A stretch of 44,665 bases of DNA, from contig JBCDJG010000041.1 in NCBI GenBank assembly GCA_038748065.1, positions 1-44,665 on the forward strand, written 5' to 3'. The notes under the pieces were generated by a model. The model was given only the letters and a program-made list of their open reading frames with translations, made no database searches and was not told the DNA's origin. This stretch comes from JBCDJG01 sp038748065. Lineage in GTDB: Bacteria > Pseudomonadota > Gammaproteobacteria > Pseudomonadales > Halieaceae. The position numbers and the translations under genes were made by a program. Shown in pieces: positions 14,960 through 23,723 of the stretch (positions within the stretch are counted from its first letter, which is position 1; each line of letters begins with the position of its first letter).

Positions 14960-16402
14960 GTGTTTACCCCTTGCCCAACAAATCCGGTGCCAAAGCGATG
15001 TCTGGGCGTCGCAATCAGTACGCTTCTTCTGGTGGCCACCCTGCTACCGGGGGCTACCTTCGCGCAGGAGTTTTTCTCCTGGGAGGGCGGGGAAACTACC
15101 CTCTATACCGGCGATCTCGATCAACCCTGGCGGGGAGCCTACACCGAAGCAATAGAGCGCTGGAACGATACGCCTCTTAACTTCACGGTTGTCACTGACA
15201 GTCGCGGCACGACCCAGGCCTGCGACCTCGACGATCGCAACGGCGCCTGGTTTGCCGACGAGGACTGCGACGGGCCCTGGGATGGCCTGACACTGGCCAT
15301 CACTTACTTCGCTTTTTTTACCTTCAACAACGAGCTGGTAGAGGCAGATGTGCTGTTCAATGACAACCTGCCCTGGAGCATCTACGACGGCAATGAACGT
15401 TTCAACACCGTGGATTTCCGGCGCGTGGCGGTCCACGAATTGGGCCACGTCTTTGGCGCAGATCACTTGAATGACAGAGATGCCATTATGTTTGCCCTCA
15501 TCGGTGACGTCTTCGTGCCAGCCATCGAGGACATCGATGCCCTGGCCGAGGAGAGCGACTACGGGCTGGATCCTGATTTCAATCTCTCCATCACGGTAGA
15601 GGGAGATGGACGGGTCGAAGTTGATACCCGGGTACCCGGCACATACACCGCGAGCAACAACCTCGATTGCAGCAGCGACTGCAGACGCAGCCTGCAAGAG
15701 GGCCTGCGCCTCGACCTTTTCGCCCAGCCCGCTGCTGGCGCGAACTTTCTGCGCTGGGAAGGGATTTCCGGTTGCAGCAACCTGCCCGGCTGCGAGCTCG
15801 CACCGCTGAACCGCAATCGATCGATTACCGCTGTCTTCTCGCAATCAAGCAGCGCGGGAGACGCACCTGACGTCCCTGAGGCAGTGGATGCAACAGACCG
15901 AACCTTGCGCAACAAGGTCAGGATCACCTGGGATGCGACTGCGGGCGCCACCCGCTATGACGTGCGCCGCAAGCCTCAGGGTGGCAGCTATTCGGAGATC
16001 GGCAGCACCGCGTCCACCCAGCTGGTGGATCGCGATGTCGAGAATATGCGCCAATACCTCTACCAGGTGCGCGCCTGTAGCGCCCAGGCCTGTAGCGGAT
16101 GGAGCACGCGCGATGGGGGTAAGGCAAATTTCGACAAGCCCACTAACGTACGCTCCACCCAGGGCAACCTCGTCAACCGGGTGACAACCGCATGGAGAGC
16201 CGTAAACCAGGCCGAGTTCTACCAGGTACGGCGCTCCGAGCGACGCTCCGGTGGCTACAGTCTGGTGGCCACGCCAAGCGACCGCAGGCTGGTCGATCGC
16301 GACGTGGTGCCCGGCCAGCGCTACTTCTACCGCGTGCGTGCCTGCAATGAGTTTGGCTGCGGCGGCCTGACCTCACCCGTCAGCGGCTTCGCCCGGGAGT
16401 AA
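14960..16402 (+). CDS. Secreted matrixin-type zinc metalloprotease with InlB-like and two fibronectin III domains
   Basis: Probable secreted protease. The 480 residues start with a signal peptide (cut near A35/Q36). The catalytic domain has the metzincin motif HELGHVFGADH at 159-169 and a following DAIMFA, a likely Met-turn. Next is a domain resembling the divergent InlB B-repeat (about 206-295, with four paired cysteines), then two fibronectin type III domains (about 303-392 and 395-480), each with a CxxxxC pair near its end. Start chosen: GTG at 14960, with GGAGA five bases upstream; a TTG at 14882 would add 26 residues ahead of the signal peptide. Substrate unknown. The stop is 4 bp before the next secreted gene, which suggests a two-gene unit. 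Confidence 0.85.
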   Translation: MFTPCPTNPVPKRCLGVAISTLLLVATLLPGATFAQEFFSWEGGETTLYTGDLDQPWRGAYTEAIERWNDTPLNFTVVTDSRGTTQACDLDDRNGAWFADEDCDGPWDGLTLAITYFAFFTFNNELVEADVLFNDNLPWSIYDGNERFNTVDFRRVAVHELGHVFGADHLNDRDAIMFALIGDVFVPAIEDIDALAEESDYGLDPDFNLSITVEGDGRVEVDTRVPGTYTASNNLDCSSDCRRSLQEGLRLDLFAQPAAGANFLRWEGISGCSNLPGCELAPLNRNRSITAVFSQSSSAGDAPDVPEAVDATDRTLRNKVRITWDATAGATRYDVRRKPQGGSYSEIGSTASTQLVDRDVENMRQYLYQVRACSAQACSGWSTRDGGKANFDKPTNVRSTQGNLVNRVTTAWRAVNQAEFYQVRRSERRSGGYSLVATPSDRRLVDRDVVPGQRYFYRVRACNEFGCGGLTSPVSGFARE

Positions 16403-16406
16403 GATC

Positions 16407-17090
16407 ATGCGAATTAAACACAGTCTCCTCGGTCTATTGCTGTCGCTGCTGGCGATGCAGGTTTCGGCCACCTCTGTGCTGCAGCTTTCGAGCACCGAAC
16501 TGGTGAACCGGGCCGAGCTCGTTTTCCAGGGCGAGGTTATCCAGCGCATTTCGCGACAGCTCGCCGGGGGCAGGATCGTTACCGAAGTCGAGTTTCTGGT
16601 GTTGGACGTGATCAAGGGCGAGAACCCCGGCCCAGGCCTGCGCCTGCGCTTCACCGGCGGTGCCGTCGCAGGGCGCGGCTTGTCTACCGGCACTGCCATC
16701 CCACAAGTGGGTGAGCAGGGCATTTACTTTGTCAGCAGCCTGACCAAACGCCGGGCCAACCCACTGGTCGGCTGGGCACAGGGTCATTTCACCATCGGTG
16801 ATGACAACCAGGTACGCGCGGGCAACGGCGGGCTCGTGACGGCCATTTCGGCACGCGAGGCCAGCGCAGAGCTCACCGTTAGCGGCGGCGTAGCGCGCGG
16901 TTTCAGCACCGTGTCGGCTGGCCGCTCAGGCATGATTGCCATTCGTGGCCTGAGCCCGGAAGAATTCAAGTACCAGGTAAAAGAGCTCGCCGCCGGCCGT
17001 GGCCTGCGCTTTACGTCGACACCGTCTGCGGCTGCCAACGGCGCCAGTTCCGCAAGAGACCCTTCCCTGTGGGCCCGTGAAACGCCCTAG
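16407..17090 (+). CDS. Small secreted protein of the matrixin-partner type (predicted OB/NTR-like fold)
   Basis: Function unknown. The 227-residue product has a signal peptide (about 1-22, ends VSA). The mature part starts SVLQLSSTELVNRAELVFQGEV and has the pattern ELV-x-AE-V-F-x-G-x-V, V-x-F-x-V-x-x-VIKG, GG, VGEQGIYFV, QGHF. The same pattern occurs in short secreted proteins that I recall beside matrixin genes in myxobacteria and other proteobacteria (memory, not checked). It lacks cysteines. The strand order resembles the TIMP/NTR OB fold, so a chaperone or inhibitor role for the adjacent protease is a hypothesis. GGAG overlaps the protease stop and serves as ribosome site, so the pair is translationally coupled. 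The C-terminal 50 residues look disordered. Confidence 0.7.
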   Translation: MRIKHSLLGLLLSLLAMQVSATSVLQLSSTELVNRAELVFQGEVIQRISRQLAGGRIVTEVEFLVLDVIKGENPGPGLRLRFTGGAVAGRGLSTGTAIPQVGEQGIYFVSSLTKRRANPLVGWAQGHFTIGDDNQVRAGNGGLVTAISAREASAELTVSGGVARGFSTVSAGRSGMIAIRGLSPEEFKYQVKELAAGRGLRFTSTPSAAANGASSARDPSLWARETP

Positions 17091-17098
17091 ACCGGCCG

Positions 17099-17548
17099 CT
17101 AACCAGACGCCGTACTGAGCGAGCGCAGCGCCTCACACTGAGATGCGCCACGGCAATAAAGTAAACCCCTTTCTGCCACAGCCCGGCACTGGTTCAGGGC
17201 GCCTCGGGCGCAGTGCACTTCTGCCATTGCCAGGTAGATCTCGGCGTTGTCGGTATCGAGCCGCAAGGCGCGCTCCAAGAGCGCCAGAGCCTGCTCATAG
17301 TCTCCACGAGCCGCCGCCGAATCCGCCTGTGCCAATAGGGGCCGGTATGCTTCGCTGTGCGTGCTGTCAGGCCCGGGTGGAGGCGACGTGTCAGCGCTTG
17401 TCGCTGGCGCTGAGGGCGCCGATGAGGTCGCGGCGGGCTCCGCCTCCTCTACCGGCACAGCAACCTGCTCCGGCAGTCGATATACGGAACACGCAGACAA
17501 GGCCAGCGGCAGGACAAAAAGAGTAAATCGACAGGCGCGGCGCGCCAT
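17099..17548 (-). CDS. TPR-containing lipoprotein
   Basis: Function unknown. The 149-residue product begins with a lipoprotein signal and lipobox LALSAC (Cys20). A Pro/Ser/Ala-rich linker follows (about 30-65), then a TPR-like helix array with the typical pattern A-x-x-GDYEQALALLERALRLDTDNAEIYLAMA. A cysteine-rich end follows. Start chosen: ATG at 17548, with GAGG that overlaps the mrcB stop TGA; the gene is therefore coupled to mrcB and expressed with it. Such a PBP1b neighbour could be an outer-membrane partner, as LpoB is in E. coli, but there is no LpoB similarity, so this is a guess from location and lipidation. Confidence 0.82.
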   Translation of the reverse strand: MARRACRFTLFVLPLALSACSVYRLPEQVAVPVEEAEPAATSSAPSAPATSADTSPPPGPDSTHSEAYRPLLAQADSAAARGDYEQALALLERALRLDTDNAEIYLAMAEVHCARGALNQCRAVAERGLLYCRGASQCEALRSLSTASG

Positions 17549-17556
17549 GGCAAACC

Positions 17557-19803
17557 TCACTTGAACAGGGACTCGAACCAGTCCTTGATACCCGAGCGTC
17601 GCGGCGAACAATTAGTGCGCTGCGCCGGCTCCGAACCGTTCGTAAAGGGTAACATACGGGCATCCGGGCAGCCTTCGCCGGTCAGGTAGCCGCTCCTGTC
17701 ATCGATCCAGCGCGTCGCCATCCCATCGGGCATGCGGTAGGCCAGCGGCCGCTCACTCGCCCGCGCCATGAAATGCGCCCATAGCTTCAGGGCGCCCGAC
17801 GCGCCAGTTAGGCCAGTGCCCCCGTTGTCGTCCCGCCCGATCCAGCTAACCGCCAGCAGATCGCCAGAGAAGCCGGCGAACCAGGAATCGCGGCCATCAT
17901 TGGTGGTGCCGGTTTTACCGGCCACGTGAAAGTCCGAAGGCAGGTAGCGATAGACGCCCCGGCCCGTTCCCTCCCGCACCACGGCGCGCAGCGCATAATG
18001 CAGGAGATGCGTAGCCTGCAGACTTACCTGACGATCGTACTCCAGCGGATAACGATTGAGCGGTTCACCATTGGCATCCACGATGTCGCGTATGCTCCTG
18101 AGCGGAGTGCGATAGCCCCCGGAGGCAATGGTCTGGTAGAGCATGGCCATATCCATCGGGCTGTACTCACCGGCACCCAAGGTCAGGGCCGGCACCTCAG
18201 GCACTGGGCCCTCGATACCCAGCCGTCGCAGCGTATCAACGACCGTATCCAGCCCGAGTTCCAGGCCAAGCCGCGCGCTGGCCAGGTTATAGGACTGCGA
18301 AAGGGCCTTGTGCAGTAGCACCTCGCCATGGGGCTGGCGATCAAAGTTGCGTGGTTCCCAGACTTGCCCCGCTGGACCATCGACGGTCAGCGGTGTATCC
18401 GACAATGACGAAGCAAGGCTGTAGCGCCCTGGCTGCTCCAAGGCCGCCAGGTACACAGCTGGTTTCAGCAACGAGCCCGCCGGGCGCCTCGCATCAAGCG
18501 CACGATTAAAACCGGCAAAGCGTGGATTGCGCCCGCCCACCAGCGCCGCCACTTCGCCAGTATCGACACGCATAATGACTGAGGCGGTCTGCAATTCGCC
18601 GCTGGTATCCAGCTGTTCCAGCACCGTCCTCGTGCTGGCTTCTGCGTGGCGCTGCAGCAGCGGGTCGAAGCTGGTGAAGATACTCAGGCCCTGGCTACTG
18701 AGGTCTTCCTCCCGGTACTCACGCCGCAGCTGTCGCCGCACGAGGTCGAGGTAGGCGGGAAAGGAATCCTGGATGCTGCGGCCCGCATTCAGACCCAGCG
18801 GCATGTTACGGGCAACCTGCGCGTGTGCATCAGAGATCACGCCCTCACTCACCATCAGCCGTAGCACGAGGTTACGCCGCTCACGCGCGCGCTCCGGGTT
18901 GCGGCGCGGGTTGTACAGCGAAGGACCCTTGATCATGCCGACCAGCAGCGCCTGCTGGTGCAAGCCCAGCTGATCAAGCGGAGTGTCGAAGTAGTGGCGC
19001 GCCGCCAGGGCAAAGCCGTGCACCGCTCGCGGGCCGTCCTGGCCCAGGTACACCTCGTTGAAATAGCTCTCCAGGATTTCGTCCTTGCTGAAGCGTAGCT
19101 CCAGCAGCACGGCCATCACCAGTTCGGTGACCTTGCGCAGGATGGTCCGGTCAGGTGTCAGGTAGTAGTTCTTGACCAGCTGCTGGGTAATGGTGCTGCC
19201 GCCGGCAACGACCTGGCCCGAGCGCAGGTTGCTGTAGAAGGCGCGCGCTATACCGGTAAGAGAAAAGCCCCAGTGACTGTAAAAATGTTGGTCTTCCACA
19301 GCGAGCAGGGCGCCGCGCAAGGTCTCGGGGACGTCCGCGAGACGCACCAGGATACGATCCTCGCCGTGGCTCGGATAGATGCCACCGATCCGCAGCGGGT
19401 CCAGGCGCATCAGATCGAGGTCACGTCCGCCGCTTTGCAATGCGCTGACGCGACCTTGTCGCATGCGCAAGTTAATCAGGCGCGCCGACTCCCGACCGTC
19501 GGGAAAATCGAAACCGCGCGTATAAAGGCTGAATCGATCGCCGCTGCGACTGACCTGCCCTGGCGCGCGCGGGTTACTGACCTCGCGGTAGCCCAGTGCC
19601 CTGAGTTCATAGGCGAGATCATCAGCGCCCAAGCTTACGCCCGCATACAGCTCCAGGGGGCGAGCGTAGACCTTGGCTGGCAGCTCCCACATGCGCCCGG
19701 CAAAGGTTGTGGAAATGCGAGCGTCCAGGTAAATGACTATTATCAAGCCCGCTACGGCGGCGGTGATGATAAGTTTGAGCAGTGGTCGGCGGGTGCGGGC
19801 CAT
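17557..19803 (-). CDS. mrcB: Penicillin-binding protein 1B (bifunctional class A PBP)
   Basis: Polymerises glycan strands and cross-links peptides in the periplasm. The 748-residue protein has a basic N-terminus, one transmembrane helix (about 10-26), a UB2H-like region (about 45-140), and a GT51 domain with EDQHF (E170) and GGSTITQQ (201-208). The transpeptidase has SLLK (S444-K447), SYN (504-506) and KTGT (630-633). All catalytic residues are present. The UB2H domain marks the PBP1b rather than the PBP1a type. Ends with TGA, inside the ribosome site of the lipoprotein gene. Confidence 0.96.
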   Translation of the reverse strand: MARTRRPLLKLIITAAVAGLIIVIYLDARISTTFAGRMWELPAKVYARPLELYAGVSLGADDLAYELRALGYREVSNPRAPGQVSRSGDRFSLYTRGFDFPDGRESARLINLRMRQGRVSALQSGGRDLDLMRLDPLRIGGIYPSHGEDRILVRLADVPETLRGALLAVEDQHFYSHWGFSLTGIARAFYSNLRSGQVVAGGSTITQQLVKNYYLTPDRTILRKVTELVMAVLLELRFSKDEILESYFNEVYLGQDGPRAVHGFALAARHYFDTPLDQLGLHQQALLVGMIKGPSLYNPRRNPERARERRNLVLRLMVSEGVISDAHAQVARNMPLGLNAGRSIQDSFPAYLDLVRRQLRREYREEDLSSQGLSIFTSFDPLLQRHAEASTRTVLEQLDTSGELQTASVIMRVDTGEVAALVGGRNPRFAGFNRALDARRPAGSLLKPAVYLAALEQPGRYSLASSLSDTPLTVDGPAGQVWEPRNFDRQPHGEVLLHKALSQSYNLASARLGLELGLDTVVDTLRRLGIEGPVPEVPALTLGAGEYSPMDMAMLYQTIASGGYRTPLRSIRDIVDANGEPLNRYPLEYDRQVSLQATHLLHYALRAVVREGTGRGVYRYLPSDFHVAGKTGTTNDGRDSWFAGFSGDLLAVSWIGRDDNGGTGLTGASGALKLWAHFMARASERPLAYRMPDGMATRWIDDRSGYLTGEGCPDARMLPFTNGSEPAQRTNCSPRRSGIKDWFESLFK

Positions 19804-19856
19804 GACGGCGCAGTTTACACCACCCCTTCCTCCACGGGGGCACGCTCAAGAAAGGA

Positions 19857-19885
19857 CTGTCATTGCCCTGCGGTATCGGGATAAT
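19857..19885 (+). promoter_or_regulatory. Candidate promoter of the PfkB kinase gene
   Basis: CTGTCA (19857-19862), a 17-bp spacer and GATAAT (19880-19885) lie about 35 bp before the kinase start, in the gap to divergent mrcB. Each box differs from consensus at one or two positions. Confidence 0.45.
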
Positions 19886-19927
19886 ACCCGCCCGGATGGC
19901 TCTATACGGAAAGGATCAAAAAGGACC

Positions 19928-20929
19928 ATGAAGAAGTACAAGGTTTATGGCATGGGCGCAGCCCTGGTAGATACGGAAATCAAGGTCGAGGACCTTGACC
20001 TTAAGAACATGGGCGTCGACAAAGGCATGATGACCCTGGTGGACGAAGCACGGCAGGGAGAGTTGCTCGGCCATCTCGAAGGGCACCTGGTTAAAGCTAA
20101 TCATGCCAGCGGCGGCAGCGCCGGCAATTCCATGATTGCCTCGGCCCTGTTCGGCGGGCCCTCCTTCATGACCTGCAAGGTAGCCGCGGACGCGGACGGC
20201 GACATCTACGTGGCCGACCTTGAGGCTGCTGGCGTTGACCACTGCCTGCGCGAGGGCCGCGCGAGCGGCACAACCGGCAAGTGCCTAGTCTTGATCACAC
20301 CCGATGCCGAGCGCAGCATGAACACCTTTCTTGGCATCAGCGAGACCCTGTCCGATGAGCAGCTCGACGCCCAGGCCCTCGCCGACTCGGAGTACCTCTA
20401 CATCGAGGGCTATCTGGTCACCTCTCCCACCGGGCGCGCCGCAGCCATCAAGGCAAGGCAGCTGGCAGAGCAAACCGGTGTGAAAACCGCACTCAGCTTC
20501 TCAGACCCAGGCATGGTGGAGTTCTTCCGCGATGGTATGGAAGACATGGTGGGCGACGGTTTGGATCTGGTGTTCTGCAACGAGGCGGACGCGCTCGGCT
20601 GGGGCAAGACTGAGGTGCTGGCGGAAGCCATCGACGCCCTGAAGCAGGTGGCCAAGCAGTTTGTGATTACGCTTGGCGCCGAGGGTGCCCTGACCTGGGA
20701 TGGCGAAATGCTTTCCGAGATACCCCCGCACCAGGTGCACGCCGTCGACAGTAACGGTGCCGGCGACATGTATGCGGGCGCCTTCCTTTACGCAATTACG
20801 CGAGGCGAAGACTTTCCAACGGCAGGCCGTTTCGCCAGCCTGGCGGCGGGTAAAATCGTGGCAAACTACGGCCCGCGCCTGGCCAACGAGGCCTACCCCG
20901 CCCTGCGCCGCGAATTTTTCGGCGACTGA
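19928..20929 (+). CDS. PfkB-family carbohydrate/nucleoside kinase (adenosine kinase-like)
   Basis: ATP-dependent kinase of a sugar or nucleoside. The 333-residue product has the PfkB signature near its end, DSNGAGDMYAGAFLY, with the catalytic Asp in GAGD. The N-terminal GGSAGNSMIASALFGG forms the sugar-binding loop. Proteins of this type are usually annotated adenosine kinase in marine gammaproteobacteria; the sequence alone does not fix the substrate. The ATG at 19928 follows AAAGGATCAAAAAGGA. It is convergent with polB (8-bp gap, no terminator seen). Confidence 0.88.
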   Translation: MKKYKVYGMGAALVDTEIKVEDLDLKNMGVDKGMMTLVDEARQGELLGHLEGHLVKANHASGGSAGNSMIASALFGGPSFMTCKVAADADGDIYVADLEAAGVDHCLREGRASGTTGKCLVLITPDAERSMNTFLGISETLSDEQLDAQALADSEYLYIEGYLVTSPTGRAAAIKARQLAEQTGVKTALSFSDPGMVEFFRDGMEDMVGDGLDLVFCNEADALGWGKTEVLAEAIDALKQVAKQFVITLGAEGALTWDGEMLSEIPPHQVHAVDSNGAGDMYAGAFLYAITRGEDFPTAGRFASLAAGKIVANYGPRLANEAYPALRREFFGD

Positions 20930-20937
20930 TTCGGCGT

Positions 20938-23271
20938 TTAAAAAAGGGCGATCTGCTGGTCAACGATGCCTGAGAATGACTGATCCAGCAGGTTGAGGAT
21001 GCCATCAGCCACGGGCGCCAGCTGTCGGTCCACGTAATGCTGATAATCCAGCTGCGCCTGCGGCGCTGCTGCAGGCTCGGCGCCGCCTGAGGTGATCACA
21101 TACTCGACCCAGGCGCCACGTCGCGGCGCCTCCAGCCCGCGCTCAGCATAGCGGCGCGCCGCCTGCACGTGGGGTGGCACGTTGCGCTCATAGTCATCGA
21201 GCCGCCGCCGCAGTCGCTTGCGATAAACCAGCTCCGGGTCGTGCTGCCCATTGCGCAACGCAGCTACTGTCTCTCGAATGTAGCTCTCATAGGGTTCCTG
21301 ATAAAAGATGCGTCGGTACAGCTCCTCTTGGAAACTGCGCGCCAGGCTCGTCCAGTCCGTGCGGACATTCTCCAGGCCCTTGAAGACCAGCTCTTCACGC
21401 TCACCCTCCGTGGCAAGACCGGCGTAGCGTTTTTTGCTGCCTTTGTCTGAGCCGCGCACCGTCGGCATTAGAAAGCGTCGGAAGTGTGTTTCAAATTCCA
21501 GCTCCAGGCGGCTGTCGAGCCCGTGCTCCTCGGCGATCACCTGCGACCACCAGCGATTCAGCTCACGCTGCAGGTGTTCCCCTGCCGCACGCGCCTCGCT
21601 GGTATCGGTGGCCTGCCTTACCCAGACGAACACGGAGTCGGTATCGCCATATATCACCGCGTAGCCCAGCGCTTCAATTTTGTCCCGGGTGCGGCCCAGG
21701 ATTTCATGGCCACGCCGGGTAATCGAGGAGGCCAGTCGAGCGTCAAAGAAGCGACAGCCTGGTGAACCCAACACGCCGTAAAAGGAATTCATAATGATCT
21801 TGATGGCCTGGGACAGCGGCGCATCGTGTGCGGCCTTGGCTGCATCGCGCTGCTGCCACAGACGCGTGATGAGTTCCGGAAGAATGTGCCCCTCGCGGGC
21901 AAAGCGCGCTTCCAGATAGCCGTCCACGGTATCGGCTGTTGCCAGTTCGCCGGCTGTGCCCCGGGCCAGTCCCAGCGGGTCAATGCAGAAGGTGCGGATG
22001 ATACTCGGGTACAGGCTTTTGAAATCCAGCACCAGCACGTGGTCATACAAGCCGGGCTTTGAATCAAGCACAAAACCACCAGGGCTGGCGATCTGTTCAC
22101 GGCTGGCATTCGGTGCAACATAGGCGGCGCGATGCAGGCGCGGCAGGTAGAGGTTATCAAACGTCGCAACGGCACCGCCCATGCGATCCATCGCAAGGCC
22201 CGTCATGGCCGCCCGGGCTATGGCGAACTCGGCCAGGGAGGCCGTCTCGAAGATCTCCGACACCAGTTCGCAGTCACGCAGGTTGTATTCTGCCAACCGG
22301 GTCTTGTCCTCGATAAAAAGCCTCGTAATCTCATCACCACGGCCCGCACCTTTGAGCAGCTTGCCCTCGCCAAGCAATACGCGCGATACATTCTCCAGCG
22401 AAAAGCTCTCGAAGCGGTAGAAGGCCGCGCGTAGGAGTTCGATACCGTCCAAGACCACGCGCCCGGGCAGCACAACGCGCCGTCGCTCACCCTCATCGTC
22501 CAGCTGAATCCAATTGGCCGCTTCGCGCTCACGGCCCAGCGCCAGACGAAATTCCAGCTTGTCGGCGAGGCGCTGCAGGTACCAGAGATCAAAGTTGATG
22601 ACATTCCAGCCGATCAGGACGTCCGGGTCGTAGTCCTGCAGCCAGTCGAGAAAGGCCTCCAGCGCCGCCCGCTGTGACGGATAGCTGACAACGAAGTCCT
22701 GGTCGGCGCCCTCCCCCACCATAAACACGCGGCGCACTTGCATATCACTTTCCGCTCCATGATCAACGCCGTGTACGCCGATCGAGTAGAGTTGCAAGCC
22801 TTCCATCGCCGTCTCGATATCTACCGACAGCAGGCGCAGCCGCGGCCTGTAGTCGTCAGGTGCCAGCTGGGGCATAGCGCCGGGCTGGGCACGCACGCCG
22901 CCGGTGATGAAACGCTCCATCAGGTAACGGTCGGCCGGGTTGATATCAGCTTCCAGTGGGTCGAGCCCAGCCTCGCGCAGGCGCTCGGCGCACTGCCGCG
23001 CCGCTCGCTGGGCACTGAAGTAAACACCCACGACAGGCGCATGCTGAAAGTCATTCAGCGCCAGCTCGCGAACCTCTGCGACGGCTGATGAAGCCAGCAC
23101 AGACTCGGCGGCGGGCAGGCTATCGCGACGCAGAAAAAACAGGCTGCGTTGGCCGGGCACGCGCAGGCGCAGCGGCCCATCCTCACAGCGGAGCCAGTAG
23201 CTCAGCTCTATCCCGTCTGGCGTATCACGCCAGTGTCGGCTGAGCAGGAAACCACGGCGAGTATCGTCCAT
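20938..23271 (-). CDS. polB: DNA polymerase II (family B)
   Basis: Repair and translesion polymerase with 3'-5' proofreading, in E. coli part of the SOS response. The 777-residue protein matches E. coli PolB (783). Exonuclease motif LSVDIETAMEG (Exo I) and polymerase motifs DFKSLYPSIIRTF, KIIMNSFYGVLGSPGCRF and YGDTDSVFVW are intact. A TTG lies one codon upstream of the ATG; the ATG at 23271, with GAAGG before it, is preferred. No LexA box (CTG-N10-CAG) was seen in the 110-bp gap upstream. Confidence 0.97.
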   Translation of the reverse strand: MDDTRRGFLLSRHWRDTPDGIELSYWLRCEDGPLRLRVPGQRSLFFLRRDSLPAAESVLASSAVAEVRELALNDFQHAPVVGVYFSAQRAARQCAERLREAGLDPLEADINPADRYLMERFITGGVRAQPGAMPQLAPDDYRPRLRLLSVDIETAMEGLQLYSIGVHGVDHGAESDMQVRRVFMVGEGADQDFVVSYPSQRAALEAFLDWLQDYDPDVLIGWNVINFDLWYLQRLADKLEFRLALGREREAANWIQLDDEGERRRVVLPGRVVLDGIELLRAAFYRFESFSLENVSRVLLGEGKLLKGAGRGDEITRLFIEDKTRLAEYNLRDCELVSEIFETASLAEFAIARAAMTGLAMDRMGGAVATFDNLYLPRLHRAAYVAPNASREQIASPGGFVLDSKPGLYDHVLVLDFKSLYPSIIRTFCIDPLGLARGTAGELATADTVDGYLEARFAREGHILPELITRLWQQRDAAKAAHDAPLSQAIKIIMNSFYGVLGSPGCRFFDARLASSITRRGHEILGRTRDKIEALGYAVIYGDTDSVFVWVRQATDTSEARAAGEHLQRELNRWWSQVIAEEHGLDSRLELEFETHFRRFLMPTVRGSDKGSKKRYAGLATEGEREELVFKGLENVRTDWTSLARSFQEELYRRIFYQEPYESYIRETVAALRNGQHDPELVYRKRLRRRLDDYERNVPPHVQAARRYAERGLEAPRRGAWVEYVITSGGAEPAAAPQAQLDYQHYVDRQLAPVADGILNLLDQSFSGIVDQQIALF

Positions 23272-23381
23272 CAAACCTTCACCCTACGCCGAACAGATTC
23301 GGCTATGCTATCTTAGCGCCCGCGGCGAATCTGCCGCCCGCAGCACATGCCACGGCAGCGGCCTCCAACGAAGGACTTTTC

Positions 23382-23723
23382 ATGAACAAGCCCGAGATCA
23401 AGCAGGACCCTCTCTACCAGCTGCTGCGCAACGAGGATATCAAGCGCTTTAACGAACAGCGCGAAGAACTGGACAGTAGCCACCTGCAAAGTGGCGACTA
23501 CCGGGGACGCGACCTGCGCAATATGAACGCCGATGGGCTCGACTTCAGCAATGCTTATTTCCGCAACGCCGATCTCTCGGGTATCGATTTCCGCAATACA
23601 AACCTGGAAGGCGCCAGCTTGATGGACGCCAAGCTGTCGGGCTGCTACTTCCCCTCGGCACTCAGCGCGGAAGAGATTCGCCTGTCACTGGAGACGGGCA
23701 CGCGCCTGCGCTACAGCCACTAG
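23382..23723 (+). CDS. Short pentapeptide-repeat protein
   Basis: Function unknown. The 113-residue product has a charged helical N-terminus (about 1-32), then roughly nine pentapeptide units of the A(D/N)Lxx type from about residue 37 to 90 (for example GRDLRNMNADGLDFSNAYFRNADLSGIDFRN). These would fold as a short right-handed quadrilateral beta-helix. Some such proteins mimic DNA and protect gyrase, but this one is too short to assign. GAAGGA lies before the ATG. It is divergent from polB and ends in a CTAG whose other strand is the stop of the DUF2333 gene. Confidence 0.88.
   Translation: MNKPEIKQDPLYQLLRNEDIKRFNEQREELDSSHLQSGDYRGRDLRNMNADGLDFSNAYFRNADLSGIDFRNTNLEGASLMDAKLSGCYFPSALSAEEIRLSLETGTRLRYSH

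Noticed and set aside
23272..23381. SOS (LexA) box between polB and the pentapeptide gene
   Set aside because: No CTG-N10-CAG arrangement was found in the gap on either strand.
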